Origin: a bacterium | Lineage (GTDB): Bacteria > SZUA-79 > Acidulodesulfobacterales > Acidulodesulfobacteraceae | Length of the DNA stretch: 64,000 bases | Reading direction: 5' to 3' | Assembly (NCBI GenBank): GCA_021798875.1 | Contig: JAJZBN010000001.1 | Coordinates: forward strand, 19,534-83,533 | In this document: piece by piece, positions 8,345-15,882 of the stretch | How the letters are laid out: the number at the start of each line of letters is the position of its first letter | Numbering within the stretch: position 1 is the stretch's first letter | Made by a program: the position numbers and the translations under genes | Notes under the pieces: generated by a model | Seen by the model: only the letters and a program-made list of their open reading frames with translations | What the model was told of the DNA's origin: nothing | Database searches by the model: none

Positions 8345-10171
8345 ATGGGTGTAAATGCGCTTTTTACCGCAGTGTCGGGATTGGATTCAAACCAGACTTA
8401 TCTCGGCGTTATAGGCAACAATATAGCTAACTCTAATACTATAGGTTTTAAAAGTTCAACTCCTATATTCGAAAACTTAGTAAGTCAGACGTTAAGCGGC
8501 ACGTCCAATTCCCAGGAGGGTCTCGGAACGGACGTTTATTCTATTCAACAGCAGTTTGGTCAGGGCGCTTTGCAGAATACTTCCAATCCTCTAAATATGG
8601 CTATCGACGGCAACGGGTTTTTCATAGTTCAGGCTCCAAACGGCGCTACTTATTATACAAGAAACGGTGAATTCAGCGAAAACGCGCAGGGTCAGATAGT
8701 CGATTCGACGGGGCAGAACGTCGTACTGGGCTATCCTCTAAATTCGCAGGGAATAGCGACTACGGGCACTCCCACCGCTATAACTTTAAATACAGGAGCA
8801 TTAGCGCCTCTTGCTACGACTACGGCAGACCTGACGGCAAATCTGGATTCTAATGTTTCGCCGCAGAGTTCTACGACAACAACAGGAGATTTTATGGGTG
8901 GTTATATAACGGGAAACTATTCGGCGGGAGCTACTACTTTAAACGTCAGTAATATGACATTCAAGGGAACAGCAGGGGATGCTCCTAATAGTCTTTTAAT
9001 CGGCAATGGCGATGGAACTACAAATCTCTATAGCGTGGCTTCTTATACCGTTTCTGCTCCAGCTTCAAGCACTGGGACATATTCTCTTGCGCCAAACGGA
9101 ACTTATACATCGAATGGAACAAATGCCGGAACACCTATTCCAAGTAGCACAACTATAAGTTCTGTAACCCTGTCTTCTGCTTTAACTAGCAATGTTCTTC
9201 AAAATACCGCAATTTCTCAGCAGACCCTCGGCGTTGCATCCACGACTGGTATTGAACCTGGTTCGGATATTCAAATAGAGGCAACATCATCATCAACAGC
9301 CAATCCCAACGCTTATCAGTTCTTAAATACCGTCGAGAGCGTCAGTAAGGCAAACAGCACAGTAAATCTTTCTAATGCTATGCCTGTGGGAAATAGTACT
9401 TATGCATTTAAATCGGGCGGTTCGGTTCTTGTAGGTCCTGCGCAGGATTATTATTCTACTACTATTAATGTTTATGACTCTCTTGGCAACGCTTTGCCTT
9501 TGACCGTTACTTTTGCGCCAGACGGTTCAACAGCCGGAGCATGGAACGCTTATTATTCGATTAACGGGACTGCTGCGCAGAGACCATCGTTAAGTCTCAC
9601 AGCAGACGCCAGCCCTGATATAACATTCAATTCAAGCGGTCAGATTACCGGCACGCCGTCGCTTACATTAACAGATGTTCCTGCTTATGCAAGTGCCTCT
9701 ACTCTTCCCGACGGAGCATCTCAGCCTTTAAATATAGCTTTAAACCTTGCAAACGTAACCCAGTACGCCGCTCCGTCCGCCACCACCGCATTTACTCAAA
9801 ACGGCTATGCAACGGGAACGCTTACAAGTTTTACGGTTAATCAGGACGGAAAAATTTCTGGACAGTATTCTAACGGACAGACTCAATATATCGCCCAGGT
9901 CGCCCTTGCTAACTTTATCGCTCCGACGGGACTTACTTCCGAGGGCAACAGCCTTTACGCACAGACTTTTGCGTCCGGTCAGCCTGCAATAGGCGCGGCT
10001 AATACCGGAAACTTCGGCTATATTACAGATTCGGCTCTTGAACAGTCCAACGTCGATATTTCGTCGCAGTTTACGGATATGATTATAGCGCAGAATGCTT
10101 ACGTCGCCAACTCTAAAGTGCTGACTACGGAAAACTCGGTATTGACGGCTCTCGAAACTGCGGTTCCATAA
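8345..10171 (+). CDS. flgE: FlgE, flagellar hook protein
   Basis: FlgE is the structural subunit of the hook, exported through the flagellar gate. The N-terminal signature is ALFTAVSGLDSNQTYLGVIG then NNIANSNTIGFKSS. A D1 segment has PLNMAIDGNGFFIV and TYYTRNGEF. The C-terminal helix has ALEQSNVDISSQFTDMIIAQ and NAYVANSKVLTTENSVL. At 608 residues it is longer than the enteric hook protein of about 400. The extra length is a Ser/Thr/Ala/Asn-rich variable surface domain in the middle (about 170-370). An AGGAGG ribosome site precedes the start. The gene is flanked on both sides by palindromic repeat clusters. Confidence 0.96.
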   Translation: MGVNALFTAVSGLDSNQTYLGVIGNNIANSNTIGFKSSTPIFENLVSQTLSGTSNSQEGLGTDVYSIQQQFGQGALQNTSNPLNMAIDGNGFFIVQAPNGATYYTRNGEFSENAQGQIVDSTGQNVVLGYPLNSQGIATTGTPTAITLNTGALAPLATTTADLTANLDSNVSPQSSTTTTGDFMGGYITGNYSAGATTLNVSNMTFKGTAGDAPNSLLIGNGDGTTNLYSVASYTVSAPASSTGTYSLAPNGTYTSNGTNAGTPIPSSTTISSVTLSSALTSNVLQNTAISQQTLGVASTTGIEPGSDIQIEATSSSTANPNAYQFLNTVESVSKANSTVNLSNAMPVGNSTYAFKSGGSVLVGPAQDYYSTTINVYDSLGNALPLTVTFAPDGSTAGAWNAYYSINGTAAQRPSLSLTADASPDITFNSSGQITGTPSLTLTDVPAYASASTLPDGASQPLNIALNLANVTQYAAPSATTAFTQNGYATGTLTSFTVNQDGKISGQYSNGQTQYIAQVALANFIAPTGLTSEGNSLYAQTFASGQPAIGAANTGNFGYITDSALEQSNVDISSQFTDMIIAQNAYVANSKVLTTENSVLTALETAVP

Positions 10172-10353
10172 TTATAAAATAATAAAGGTGTCAGATTTAA
10201 TAAAGGTGTCAAATAAAGGTGTCAGATTTATTTATTATCTTACTCTCATCTGTATTTGCGGGTAGGTTAAATAAAAAATAAAGGTGTCAAGGTTAAAGGT
10301 GTCAGATTTATTTATTTTTCAAATAACAATAAATAATAGAAAATAATAAAACT
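10172..10353. repeat. Intergenic family-1 half-site cluster between flgE and the first fliK copy
   Basis: Half-sites AAAGGTGTCAG or AAAGGTGTCAA occur at about 10182, 10202, 10214, 10281 and 10295. The 25-bp composite 10283-10307 is the same as 8103-8127 between flgD and flgE. The copy at 10215 is followed by a tail (CTTACTCTCATCTGTATTTG) that recurs after the sites near 47000 and 47050, which suggests a second arm type. The stretch ATTTATTTTTCAAATAACAA and onward to the ATG at 10354 is repeated before the next fliK copy at 10651. Confidence 0.8.
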
Positions 10354-10593
10354 ATGCTTGGAAATATTGCTTTAAATTTATCGGTAGATGCGGGGCTTTC
10401 GTTAGTCAACGACGTTATAGGCGCAGTTTCGGGAAACTTATCGAACCAGTTGCTTTCTACGTCGGGTAATACCGATTCAAGCGCAGGTTACGGCTCGTCT
10501 GGTTTTGCAGATCAGGGGTCGTTCGGCGAAATGCTTAACAGCTCTATAAACAGTTTGTCTAACGCGGCTTCTTCCGTTTTAGGTATTAAATAA
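10354..10593 (+). CDS. Truncated FliK N-terminal copy 1 (79 residues)
   Basis: The product begins MLGNIALNLSVDAGLSLVND, matching the start of full-length FliK at 11979 apart from the first few residues. The first 100 bp or so are nearly identical to copies 2 and 3, after which identity falls to a clearly diverged level. The reading frame ends SSVLGIK at a TAA that is the first base triplet of a family-1 repeat (TAAAGGTGTCAG). Only the N-terminal region remains; the hook-length C-domain is absent. It is a gene remnant or a short protein carrying the FliK export region. Function is not known. Confidence 0.6.
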   Translation: MLGNIALNLSVDAGLSLVNDVIGAVSGNLSNQLLSTSGNTDSSAGYGSSGFADQGSFGEMLNSSINSLSNAASSVLGIK

Positions 10594-10650
10594 AGGTGTC
10601 AGATTTATTTATTTTTCAAATAACAATAAATAATAGAAAATAATAAAACT
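10594..10650 (+). repeat. Family-1 half-site plus duplicated leader between fliK copies 1 and 2
   Basis: The AAAGGTGTCAGATTTATTTA sequence and the following leader, up to the ATG at 10651, repeat what stands at about 10295-10353 before copy 1. The duplication unit therefore includes the repeat and the leader as well as the coding start. This places the repeat exactly at the junction where copy 1 ends and copy 2 begins. Confidence 0.85.
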
Positions 10651-11112
10651 ATGCTTGGAAATATTGCATTAAATTTATCGGTAGATGCGGGGCTTTCGTT
10701 AGTCAACGACGTTATAGGCGCAGTTTCGGGAAACTTATCGAGCCGGTTGCTTCCTTCGCAGGGTAATACCGGTTCAAGCGCCGGTTACGGCTCGTCGGGT
10801 TTCGGCGGACAGGGATCTTTCGGCGAAATGCTTAATAATTCTATAGACAGCTTGTCTAATGCCTATTCTTCCGTTTCGGGCGGTGGTCAAAATCAAGGCG
10901 GGGCGGTTCAGCCTGCAAGCGTCTCATTTAAAGGTTACGGCGGCTCTCAGGCGGATAATGCTTCAGTTGCGTCTGCGCCTGTTTCGCAGACGGTCAGCCA
11001 GCCTAACAGCGGATTAAACTCTGCCTCTAACAATAACGGAGGCGCTCAGCCGGAAAACAATATAAGCGGAAGAATAAAAAAGGTGTCAGATTTATTTATT
11101 TTTCAAATTTAA
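10651..11112 (+). CDS. Truncated FliK N-terminal copy 2 (153 residues)
   Basis: Bases 10669-11072 are identical, base for base, to 11997-12400 inside full-length fliK. The product is therefore FliK residues up to NISG, followed by a short tail (RIKKVSDLFIFQI) translated from the adjoining family-1 repeat. The frame ends in the repeat. Its start region and leader match copy 1, not copy 3, so copy 1/2 leaders probably represent the ancestral fliK start. The conserved FliK C-terminal domain is missing. This could be a relic or a small exported N-terminal fragment; nothing in the sequence decides between them. Confidence 0.62.
   Translation: MLGNIALNLSVDAGLSLVNDVIGAVSGNLSSRLLPSQGNTGSSAGYGSSGFGGQGSFGEMLNNSIDSLSNAYSSVSGGGQNQGGAVQPASVSFKGYGGSQADNASVASAPVSQTVSQPNSGLNSASNNNGGAQPENNISGRIKKVSDLFIFQI
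10669..11072 (+). repeat. 404-bp direct repeat, copy 1 (identical to 11997-12400)
   Basis: A line-by-line comparison shows no difference over 404 bp between this segment and 11997-12400. The offset is 1,328 bp, and the interval contains family-1 repeats and the MNT/HEPN gene pair. Perfect identity implies a recent duplication or ongoing gene conversion and offers a substrate for homologous deletion of the interval. Confidence 0.97.
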
Positions 11113-11160
11113 AAAGGTGTCAGATTTATTTATTTTTCAAATTTAAAAAGGTGTTTAAAA
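11073..11160. repeat. Family-1 half-sites marking the left edge of the MNT/HEPN cassette
   Basis: Two copies of AAAAAGGTGTCAGATTTATT followed by TATTTTTCAAATTT stand in tandem from about 11077 and 11111. A third, truncated copy (AAAAAGGTGT) ends eight bases before the TTG start of the MNT gene at 11161. They terminate fliK copy 2 and border the cassette on the left. No matching repeat borders it on the right. Confidence 0.9.
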
Positions 11161-11502
11161 TTGAAAAATTTTGATAACTTAAATTTAAAATCTAAAGAAA
11201 AGAATGCTATATATTTATTTAGGAAAAAAGTTTTAAATTTATATCCTAAATCTGAGTTAATTATTTTCGGTTCTAAAGCGAGAGGAGATTTTAATAAAGA
11301 TTCTGATATAGATATATTAATTCTCGTAGATGAAATAAACAATAAAGTTGAATCGGATATACACGATATTGTTTACGATATTATTTATAAATTTGAGATT
11401 CCTATAAATGAAACTATAGCGGAAAAAAAATTATTAGAAACCGCATGGTCGGTTCAAATACCTTTTTATGCAAATGTAATTAAAGAAGGTGTTAAAGTTT
11501 AG
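11161..11502 (+). CDS. MNT-type nucleotidyltransferase domain protein (MntA-like antitoxin)
   Basis: The 113-residue product has the minimal nucleotidyltransferase signature: LIIFGSKARGDFNKDSDIDI (about 34-53), then LILVDE. This gives the GSxARG loop and the DSDID metal-binding aspartates. In the established HepT/MntA systems the MNT protein adenylylates the HEPN RNase and neutralises it. The start is a TTG with AAGGTG nine bases upstream, a site supplied by the family-1 repeat. The stop overlaps the GTG start of the HEPN gene by one base (TAGTG), which is the usual coupling of such pairs. The pair is visibly more AT-rich than the surrounding fliK copies, consistent with acquisition. Confidence 0.87.
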   Translation: MKNFDNLNLKSKEKNAIYLFRKKVLNLYPKSELIIFGSKARGDFNKDSDIDILILVDEINNKVESDIHDIVYDIIYKFEIPINETIAEKKLLETAWSVQIPFYANVIKEGVKV

Positions 11503-11957
11503 TGGATATTGAAATTAAAAAAGTTCTTGCAAAACATGAAATCGAAAAATCTAAAAAAGCCTTAGAGCAAGCATTAAATATTTTTCAAGGAAATGATTCT
11601 GATTTGCAATTAGTGGTTAATAGATTATATTATGCAAAGTTTTATGTTGTAAATGGACTTTTTATAACAAAAGATTTTATGACATCTAAACATTCAAGCG
11701 CGAGAGCAATTTTTATTGCTGAATTTGTTAAGAAAGGCTTAATAGATGATGATTCGGGAAGATTCTATTCAAATATGTATAATAGAAGACAGGAAGGGGA
11801 TTATACTGATATTAAAAAATACCAAAATGTAGATATTAAAAATTTTAAATTTACCCCCACTCAATTTAAAAGAGAAGATGTTGAAGAGTGGATTGAAAAG
11901 ACAAAACATTTTATTGAAAAAATTGAACAACTTATATATAAATTTCTTGAGCAATAA
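11502..11957 (+). CDS. HEPN-domain protein (HepT-like toxin partner)
   Basis: The all-helical 151-residue protein has the HEPN family patterns NRLYYAKFYVVNGLF (about 44-58) and YNRRQEGDYTD (about 92-102). The latter is the region that in RNase-active HEPN proteins carries the RX4-6H motif. Here it reads R-R-Q-E-G-D-Y without the canonical His, so nuclease activity is uncertain and it could be an inactive or variant HEPN. The start is a GTG overlapping the MNT stop. It ends 21 bp before the start of full-length fliK. The AT-rich composition matches MNT. Its likely role is as the toxin half of a two-gene module lodged inside the flagellar operon. Confidence 0.85.
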   Translation: MDIEIKKVLAKHEIEKSKKALEQALNIFQGNDSDLQLVVNRLYYAKFYVVNGLFITKDFMTSKHSSARAIFIAEFVKKGLIDDDSGRFYSNMYNRRQEGDYTDIKKYQNVDIKNFKFTPTQFKREDVEEWIEKTKHFIEKIEQLIYKFLEQ

Positions 11958-11978
11958 AATTGATAATAAATAACCTAT

Positions 11979-14009
11979 ATGCTAAATACTCTTGCTTTAA
12001 ATTTATCGGTAGATGCGGGGCTTTCGTTAGTCAACGACGTTATAGGCGCAGTTTCGGGAAACTTATCGAGCCGGTTGCTTCCTTCGCAGGGTAATACCGG
12101 TTCAAGCGCCGGTTACGGCTCGTCGGGTTTCGGCGGACAGGGATCTTTCGGCGAAATGCTTAATAATTCTATAGACAGCTTGTCTAATGCCTATTCTTCC
12201 GTTTCGGGCGGTGGTCAAAATCAAGGCGGGGCGGTTCAGCCTGCAAGCGTCTCATTTAAAGGTTACGGCGGCTCTCAGGCGGATAATGCTTCAGTTGCGT
12301 CTGCGCCTGTTTCGCAGACGGTCAGCCAGCCTAACAGCGGATTAAACTCTGCCTCTAACAATAACGGAGGCGCTCAGCCGGAAAACAATATAAGCGGAAG
12401 TATGCCTAATAGCAATACGAATAGCGGTAACGGTTATCCGGCGGGTCAGCCCGTAAGTAATAATGCCGGCGGGTCTTCAAACGCTGACGGCGGAAAAAGC
12501 GCCGCAAACGTTTCGTTCTCTAACGGCGATTCGCCGCAGGCTTCTGACGGAAATGGAAATACGGGACATACGTCCAATAATTCAGCAGGACGCGATTCCG
12601 CAAATAAATCTTCTAAAACCGCTTCGGAAAAAGACGGGAACGTCATATCTAACGGTAATGCCAATATTCACGGTGGACGAAACGTTTATTTCATAGGAAA
12701 TACGAATATTAATTTTGCAGGACAATTAGCAGCCGCAAAAAAAACAGATATAAAATCGGGCGGTACGGGCGGCAAAGGAAACGGCGCAGAAGGTGCGAAT
12801 TCAAATTCAAAGCATAACGTAAACGTTTCATTATTGAACGCGAACGGGACGCCGGTATCGGACGGCGGTTCTATTGCCGGAAACGGAAATATCGGCGGCA
12901 GTTATTCCGGTATAAACGCGCTTGCGAATAACGTCAAAAATATTGGTAAAGAAGACCATCCTGCTTTGGGACATAATAACGCAAATAACGCAGCGTCAAC
13001 TTCCGCAGGCGGTTCATCGTCCAAATCATCGGATGCAGCTGCTGCCGCTAATAAAAATACCGATAGCCAAAATATTACGGACAAAACCACCGCAAATAAA
13101 GCAAATCTTAATTCAAATACCGCCGATGCAAATAAAATTAATATTTCTAATGCAAACGCCGTAAATAACGACGCAAATAACGGCAATAATACCGTAAAAG
13201 CCGACGTAAAAATGAGTATTATTAACGCTCAAAATGCAAAAACGCTGAACGAAGATATTAAAAATAATGCTCTTAATTCCGAAAATCTTAAAAATTCGTT
13301 AGCCTCAGGTTTGTCGTTTTCCGGTTCCGCTGCATCTTCGGGAATTAACGCCGCAGGCGGTTTAAAAGCAGGAGATTCCGGTTCTTTATCTTCAAATATT
13401 TTCGGCTCCGCAGGTTCGGCGGTTTCAGCCTCGGCAAGTTCGGGGTCGCCTTCCGCTTCCGGCGGAAATTCCTCAGGTTTTAGTTTGACCGGCAGCGGCG
13501 TGTCCGGACTCGAAGACGATACGGCAGGGGAAACTACAGGTTCTTTAGCGATTAATTCGGTTATGTTTATGCTGAGAAGAAACGTACAGTCGGCTGTTAT
13601 AACGTTAAATCCTGCTTCGCTCGGCACCGTCAAAATAAATATTTCCTTAAACCCGTCAAATTCATTGAACGCGCTTAATCAAGCGGTTTCCGGAGGCGCT
13701 ATAACTGTCAATATGCTTGCTCAGAACGAAGCGGCAAAAAATGCGCTTCAAGCGTCTTCAGATTCTCTGCAGAACGCCCTTAAAAACCAGGGATTTTCTA
13801 CTATAAACTTGAATATAAGCACCGGTTCGGGTTATAATAACGGCAACGGCGGCGGCGCAAACGAATCTTTTAATAACTCTTTCGGGTCGGGCAATACGGG
13901 TTATAATTCAGGATATTCAAACGGAGAGGCAGAAATACAAGCTGTTTCAGCAGGAGCAAACGGTTTAAGATATGCTAATCCCAATGCATTGGTAGATTAT
14001 TTCGTATAA
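11979..14009 (+). CDS. fliK: FliK, flagellar hook-length control protein (full-length copy 3)
   Basis: FliK is a secreted molecular ruler that measures the hook and switches export specificity through FlhB. The 676-residue protein has a very long low-complexity Asn/Ser/Gly/Ala-rich central region. A C-terminal Flg_hook domain follows (about 525-625), with LNPASLGTVKINISLN and NALQASSDSLQNALKNQGF matching the family LxPxxLGxVxV and helix pattern. The first codons (MLNTLALNLS) differ from copies 1 and 2 (MLGNIALNLS). This suggests that the 5' end was reset by recombination with the MNT/HEPN insertion just upstream. No clear ribosome site is seen. fliJ follows 34 bp downstream. Confidence 0.92.
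   Translation: MLNTLALNLSVDAGLSLVNDVIGAVSGNLSSRLLPSQGNTGSSAGYGSSGFGGQGSFGEMLNNSIDSLSNAYSSVSGGGQNQGGAVQPASVSFKGYGGSQADNASVASAPVSQTVSQPNSGLNSASNNNGGAQPENNISGSMPNSNTNSGNGYPAGQPVSNNAGGSSNADGGKSAANVSFSNGDSPQASDGNGNTGHTSNNSAGRDSANKSSKTASEKDGNVISNGNANIHGGRNVYFIGNTNINFAGQLAAAKKTDIKSGGTGGKGNGAEGANSNSKHNVNVSLLNANGTPVSDGGSIAGNGNIGGSYSGINALANNVKNIGKEDHPALGHNNANNAASTSAGGSSSKSSDAAAAANKNTDSQNITDKTTANKANLNSNTADANKINISNANAVNNDANNGNNTVKADVKMSIINAQNAKTLNEDIKNNALNSENLKNSLASGLSFSGSAASSGINAAGGLKAGDSGSLSSNIFGSAGSAVSASASSGSPSASGGNSSGFSLTGSGVSGLEDDTAGETTGSLAINSVMFMLRRNVQSAVITLNPASLGTVKINISLNPSNSLNALNQAVSGGAITVNMLAQNEAAKNALQASSDSLQNALKNQGFSTINLNISTGSGYNNGNGGGANESFNNSFGSGNTGYNSGYSNGEAEIQAVSAGANGLRYANPNALVDYFV
11997..12400 (+). 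repeat. 404-bp direct repeat, copy 2 (identical to 10669-11072)
   Basis: This is the second copy of the exact 404-bp repeat and lies inside full-length fliK. Recombination with 10669-11072 would delete 1,328 bp including the MNT/HEPN pair. It would leave an intact fliK carrying the copy-2 start. Confidence 0.97.
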
Positions 14010-14043
14010 TTCTGTCCAGTCACAAATAATTAACTATGTAACT

Positions 14044-14475
14044 ATGGCGTTTAAATTTCAGAACATATTGAACCACCGGAAAACGATTCTCGATAAAAAA
14101 TACACGGAACTTTCCGAAGTTCAGAAGAGAGTCGCCCTGATAAATTTAGCTATATTCGACGTCCAAAAATCTTTGGAATCTTTTAAAGAATCCTATTCGG
14201 CGCAGATTTATGGTATTTCCGATATATACGGTTACAATATGCTTGAATCCGGATATAAATCCCTTCAGACCAAACTGAACGAACTGCTTGCCTCTCAAGA
14301 AGCGGCGGAGCGGGAACTTGAAATTAAAAAAAAATCGGTCATTCAAGCCAAAATAGAATATGAAAAAATAAACAAACTTAGAGAAAAGCATCTTGTGATA
14401 GATAAAATTAACGAATTAAAAAGAGAAGAAGCCGCAGCTTCGGATTTTGCTTCTAACCGTTTTATAAGGCAGTAA
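14044..14475 (+). CDS. fliJ: FliJ, flagellar export chaperone/ATPase stalk protein
   Basis: The 143-residue product is almost wholly charged coiled coil. It opens with the FliJ-typical FKFQNILNHRKTILDKKYTE and ends KINELKREEAAASDFASNRF. FliJ is the central stalk that couples the FliI ATPase ring to the FlhA export gate. Here it sits between fliK and a MotE-like gene, whereas fliI is far away at 56665. Sequence similarity within the FliJ family is low, so the call rests on length, coiled coil, the N-terminal pattern and position. Confidence 0.8.
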   Translation: MAFKFQNILNHRKTILDKKYTELSEVQKRVALINLAIFDVQKSLESFKESYSAQIYGISDIYGYNMLESGYKSLQTKLNELLASQEAAERELEIKKKSVIQAKIEYEKINKLREKHLVIDKINELKREEAAASDFASNRFIRQ

Positions 14476-14533
14476 ATAAATATTTAAAGATAAATATATA
14501 AAGAATATATAAATAATATAACATATTATTAAT

Positions 14534-14959
14534 ATGATAAAGAAAAAATTAAGTCTGCATAACGCTGTTTTTATCTCTTTTTTAATGTTTGCCGCGGTAT
14601 TTTTATCTTACTGCTATTGCTGCTTTTCGCCCGTTTCGGCTTATGCTTCAAGCGTTTCTGCGGAAAAACAGGAGATTAAAGTTCTCAAAAATCAGATAAA
14701 ATCCGAAGTGAAACAGTTAAAAGAAATAGAGTCTAAAATCCATCATATAAAAGCCGCTCAAAAGGCTAAAATAAAAAACCTAATACCCGTTTATTCTTCT
14801 ATGAGTCCAAGAAAAGCCGCCGCTATACTTCCCGGTATAGATAAAAGCGTCGCAATTTACATTTTGTCGCACATGACCGCAAAGACCGCTTCCGCAATAA
14901 TTTCAAGGATGCCCGTAAAATCCGCTATATTTTTTACCAATGCCATAGCCGGCAAATAA
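14534..14959 (+). CDS. MotE-like (MgtE N-domain) flagellar protein
   Basis: The 141-residue protein begins with a basic N-terminus and a hydrophobic segment (about 10-38: AVFISFLMFAAVFLSYCYCC), acting as a signal sequence or anchor. A coiled coil follows (about 43-80). The C-terminal part resembles the MgtE intracellular N-domain: YSSMSPRKAAAILPGIDK then ILSHMTAKTASAIISRMPVK. This architecture matches MotE, a periplasmic chaperone-like protein for MotC in rhizobia, and similar genes next to fliJ in many lineages. The role is inferred, probably stator or basal-body associated. No motC-like gene is nearby. Confidence 0.7.
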   Translation: MIKKKLSLHNAVFISFLMFAAVFLSYCYCCFSPVSAYASSVSAEKQEIKVLKNQIKSEVKQLKEIESKIHHIKAAQKAKIKNLIPVYSSMSPRKAAAILPGIDKSVAIYILSHMTAKTASAIISRMPVKSAIFFTNAIAGK

Positions 14960-15232
14960 TATTAATAATTCTAAACTCCATTCCAAATCCATTATCTTAT
15001 TACTGCTGAATTTTATTTAGAAATTTCTATTGAATATAATATCTATTAAAATTAAAATAAATAAAATTAAAATTAATTATAAAAATTTGACTATGATTAT
15101 AAACAGCGTCATAATAATGACGATACTTTATATTTTGATTTAATTAATACGCATTGATTTAATTAATAAATTAGTTAATAAGTTATTGATTTTGTTAAAT
15201 TATTATATTGAATGTTATAATTTTGTATAGCA

Positions 15233-15248
15233 TGGCATAGATATTGCA
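15233..15248 (+). promoter_or_regulatory. Sigma-54 promoter upstream of fliL operon
   Basis: The sequence TGGCATAGATATTGCA has the invariant GG at -24 and GC at -12 with correct spacing; only one preferred base of the consensus (C to T in TGGCAC) differs. It stands about 80 bp before the fliL start in a 350-bp gene-free AT-rich gap (14960-15312). It would drive the long export, chemotaxis and sigma-28 gene run. Confidence 0.82.
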
Positions 15249-15312
15249 TAATCTTTTGCAAGGATATTTTTATATATTTTTATTAAATTTTATTTTTTTT
15301 AGGAGGCGGTTT

Positions 15313-15855
15313 ATGGCTGGCAACGATAACGGCAAAACAAACAAAGAGATGGGCAGCGTCGACGACGACGAGATGTCCACTATTTCGCAGATAGAAGCAT
15401 CAAAGAAAAAAGGCGGAAAGAAAAAACTTTTGTTTATCATTGTTCCGCTTCTGCTTGTACTTGGAGGCGGAGGTTTTGCGGCTTACCATTTTTTATTTGC
15501 CAAAAAAAGTAAAACTCCGGTTAATCAGCCGACTGCGCTTTCCAATATGCAGCCCGGACCTATGATAAAACTTAAATCGTTTTTGACTAACCTTGCAAAC
15601 ACGAACAGAACGGCTTACGTAAAAGTTTCTATGTCCATAGAGTTAAAACCCGGTTCTAATATCGGCACGTTTAAACAGCTTACCCCTCAGGTAAGAAACC
15701 GCATAATAATGATTTTAAGTTCTAAAACGTCAAAAGAAATAAAAAGTCCGCAAGGACAGCTTTCATTAAGGCATCAGATTGCTAGGAGCCTTAATCAGCT
15801 TCTTGGGGACGGTACCGTAACCGGAGTGTATTTTAATAATTATTTGGTTCAATAA
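15313..15855 (+). CDS. fliL: FliL, flagellar basal body-associated stator-supporting protein
   Basis: FliL is a single-pass inner-membrane protein that surrounds and supports the stator. The start at 15313 is chosen because AGGAGG stands at 15301-15306; an upstream in-frame ATG at 15244 falls within the sigma-54 promoter. The resulting 180-residue product has an acidic cytoplasmic N-terminus and one membrane helix (KKLLFIIVPLLLVLGGGGFA). The periplasmic FliL domain includes MIKLKSFLTNLAN, AYVKVSMSIEL and RNRIIMILSSKTSKEI. The C-terminal end is GTVTGVYFNNYLVQ. fliM follows after 27 bp. Confidence 0.93.
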   Translation: MAGNDNGKTNKEMGSVDDDEMSTISQIEASKKKGGKKKLLFIIVPLLLVLGGGGFAAYHFLFAKKSKTPVNQPTALSNMQPGPMIKLKSFLTNLANTNRTAYVKVSMSIELKPGSNIGTFKQLTPQVRNRIIMILSSKTSKEIKSPQGQLSLRHQIARSLNQLLGDGTVTGVYFNNYLVQ

Positions 15856-15882
15856 ATTCAATAAAAATTAAAAAATAAATAT

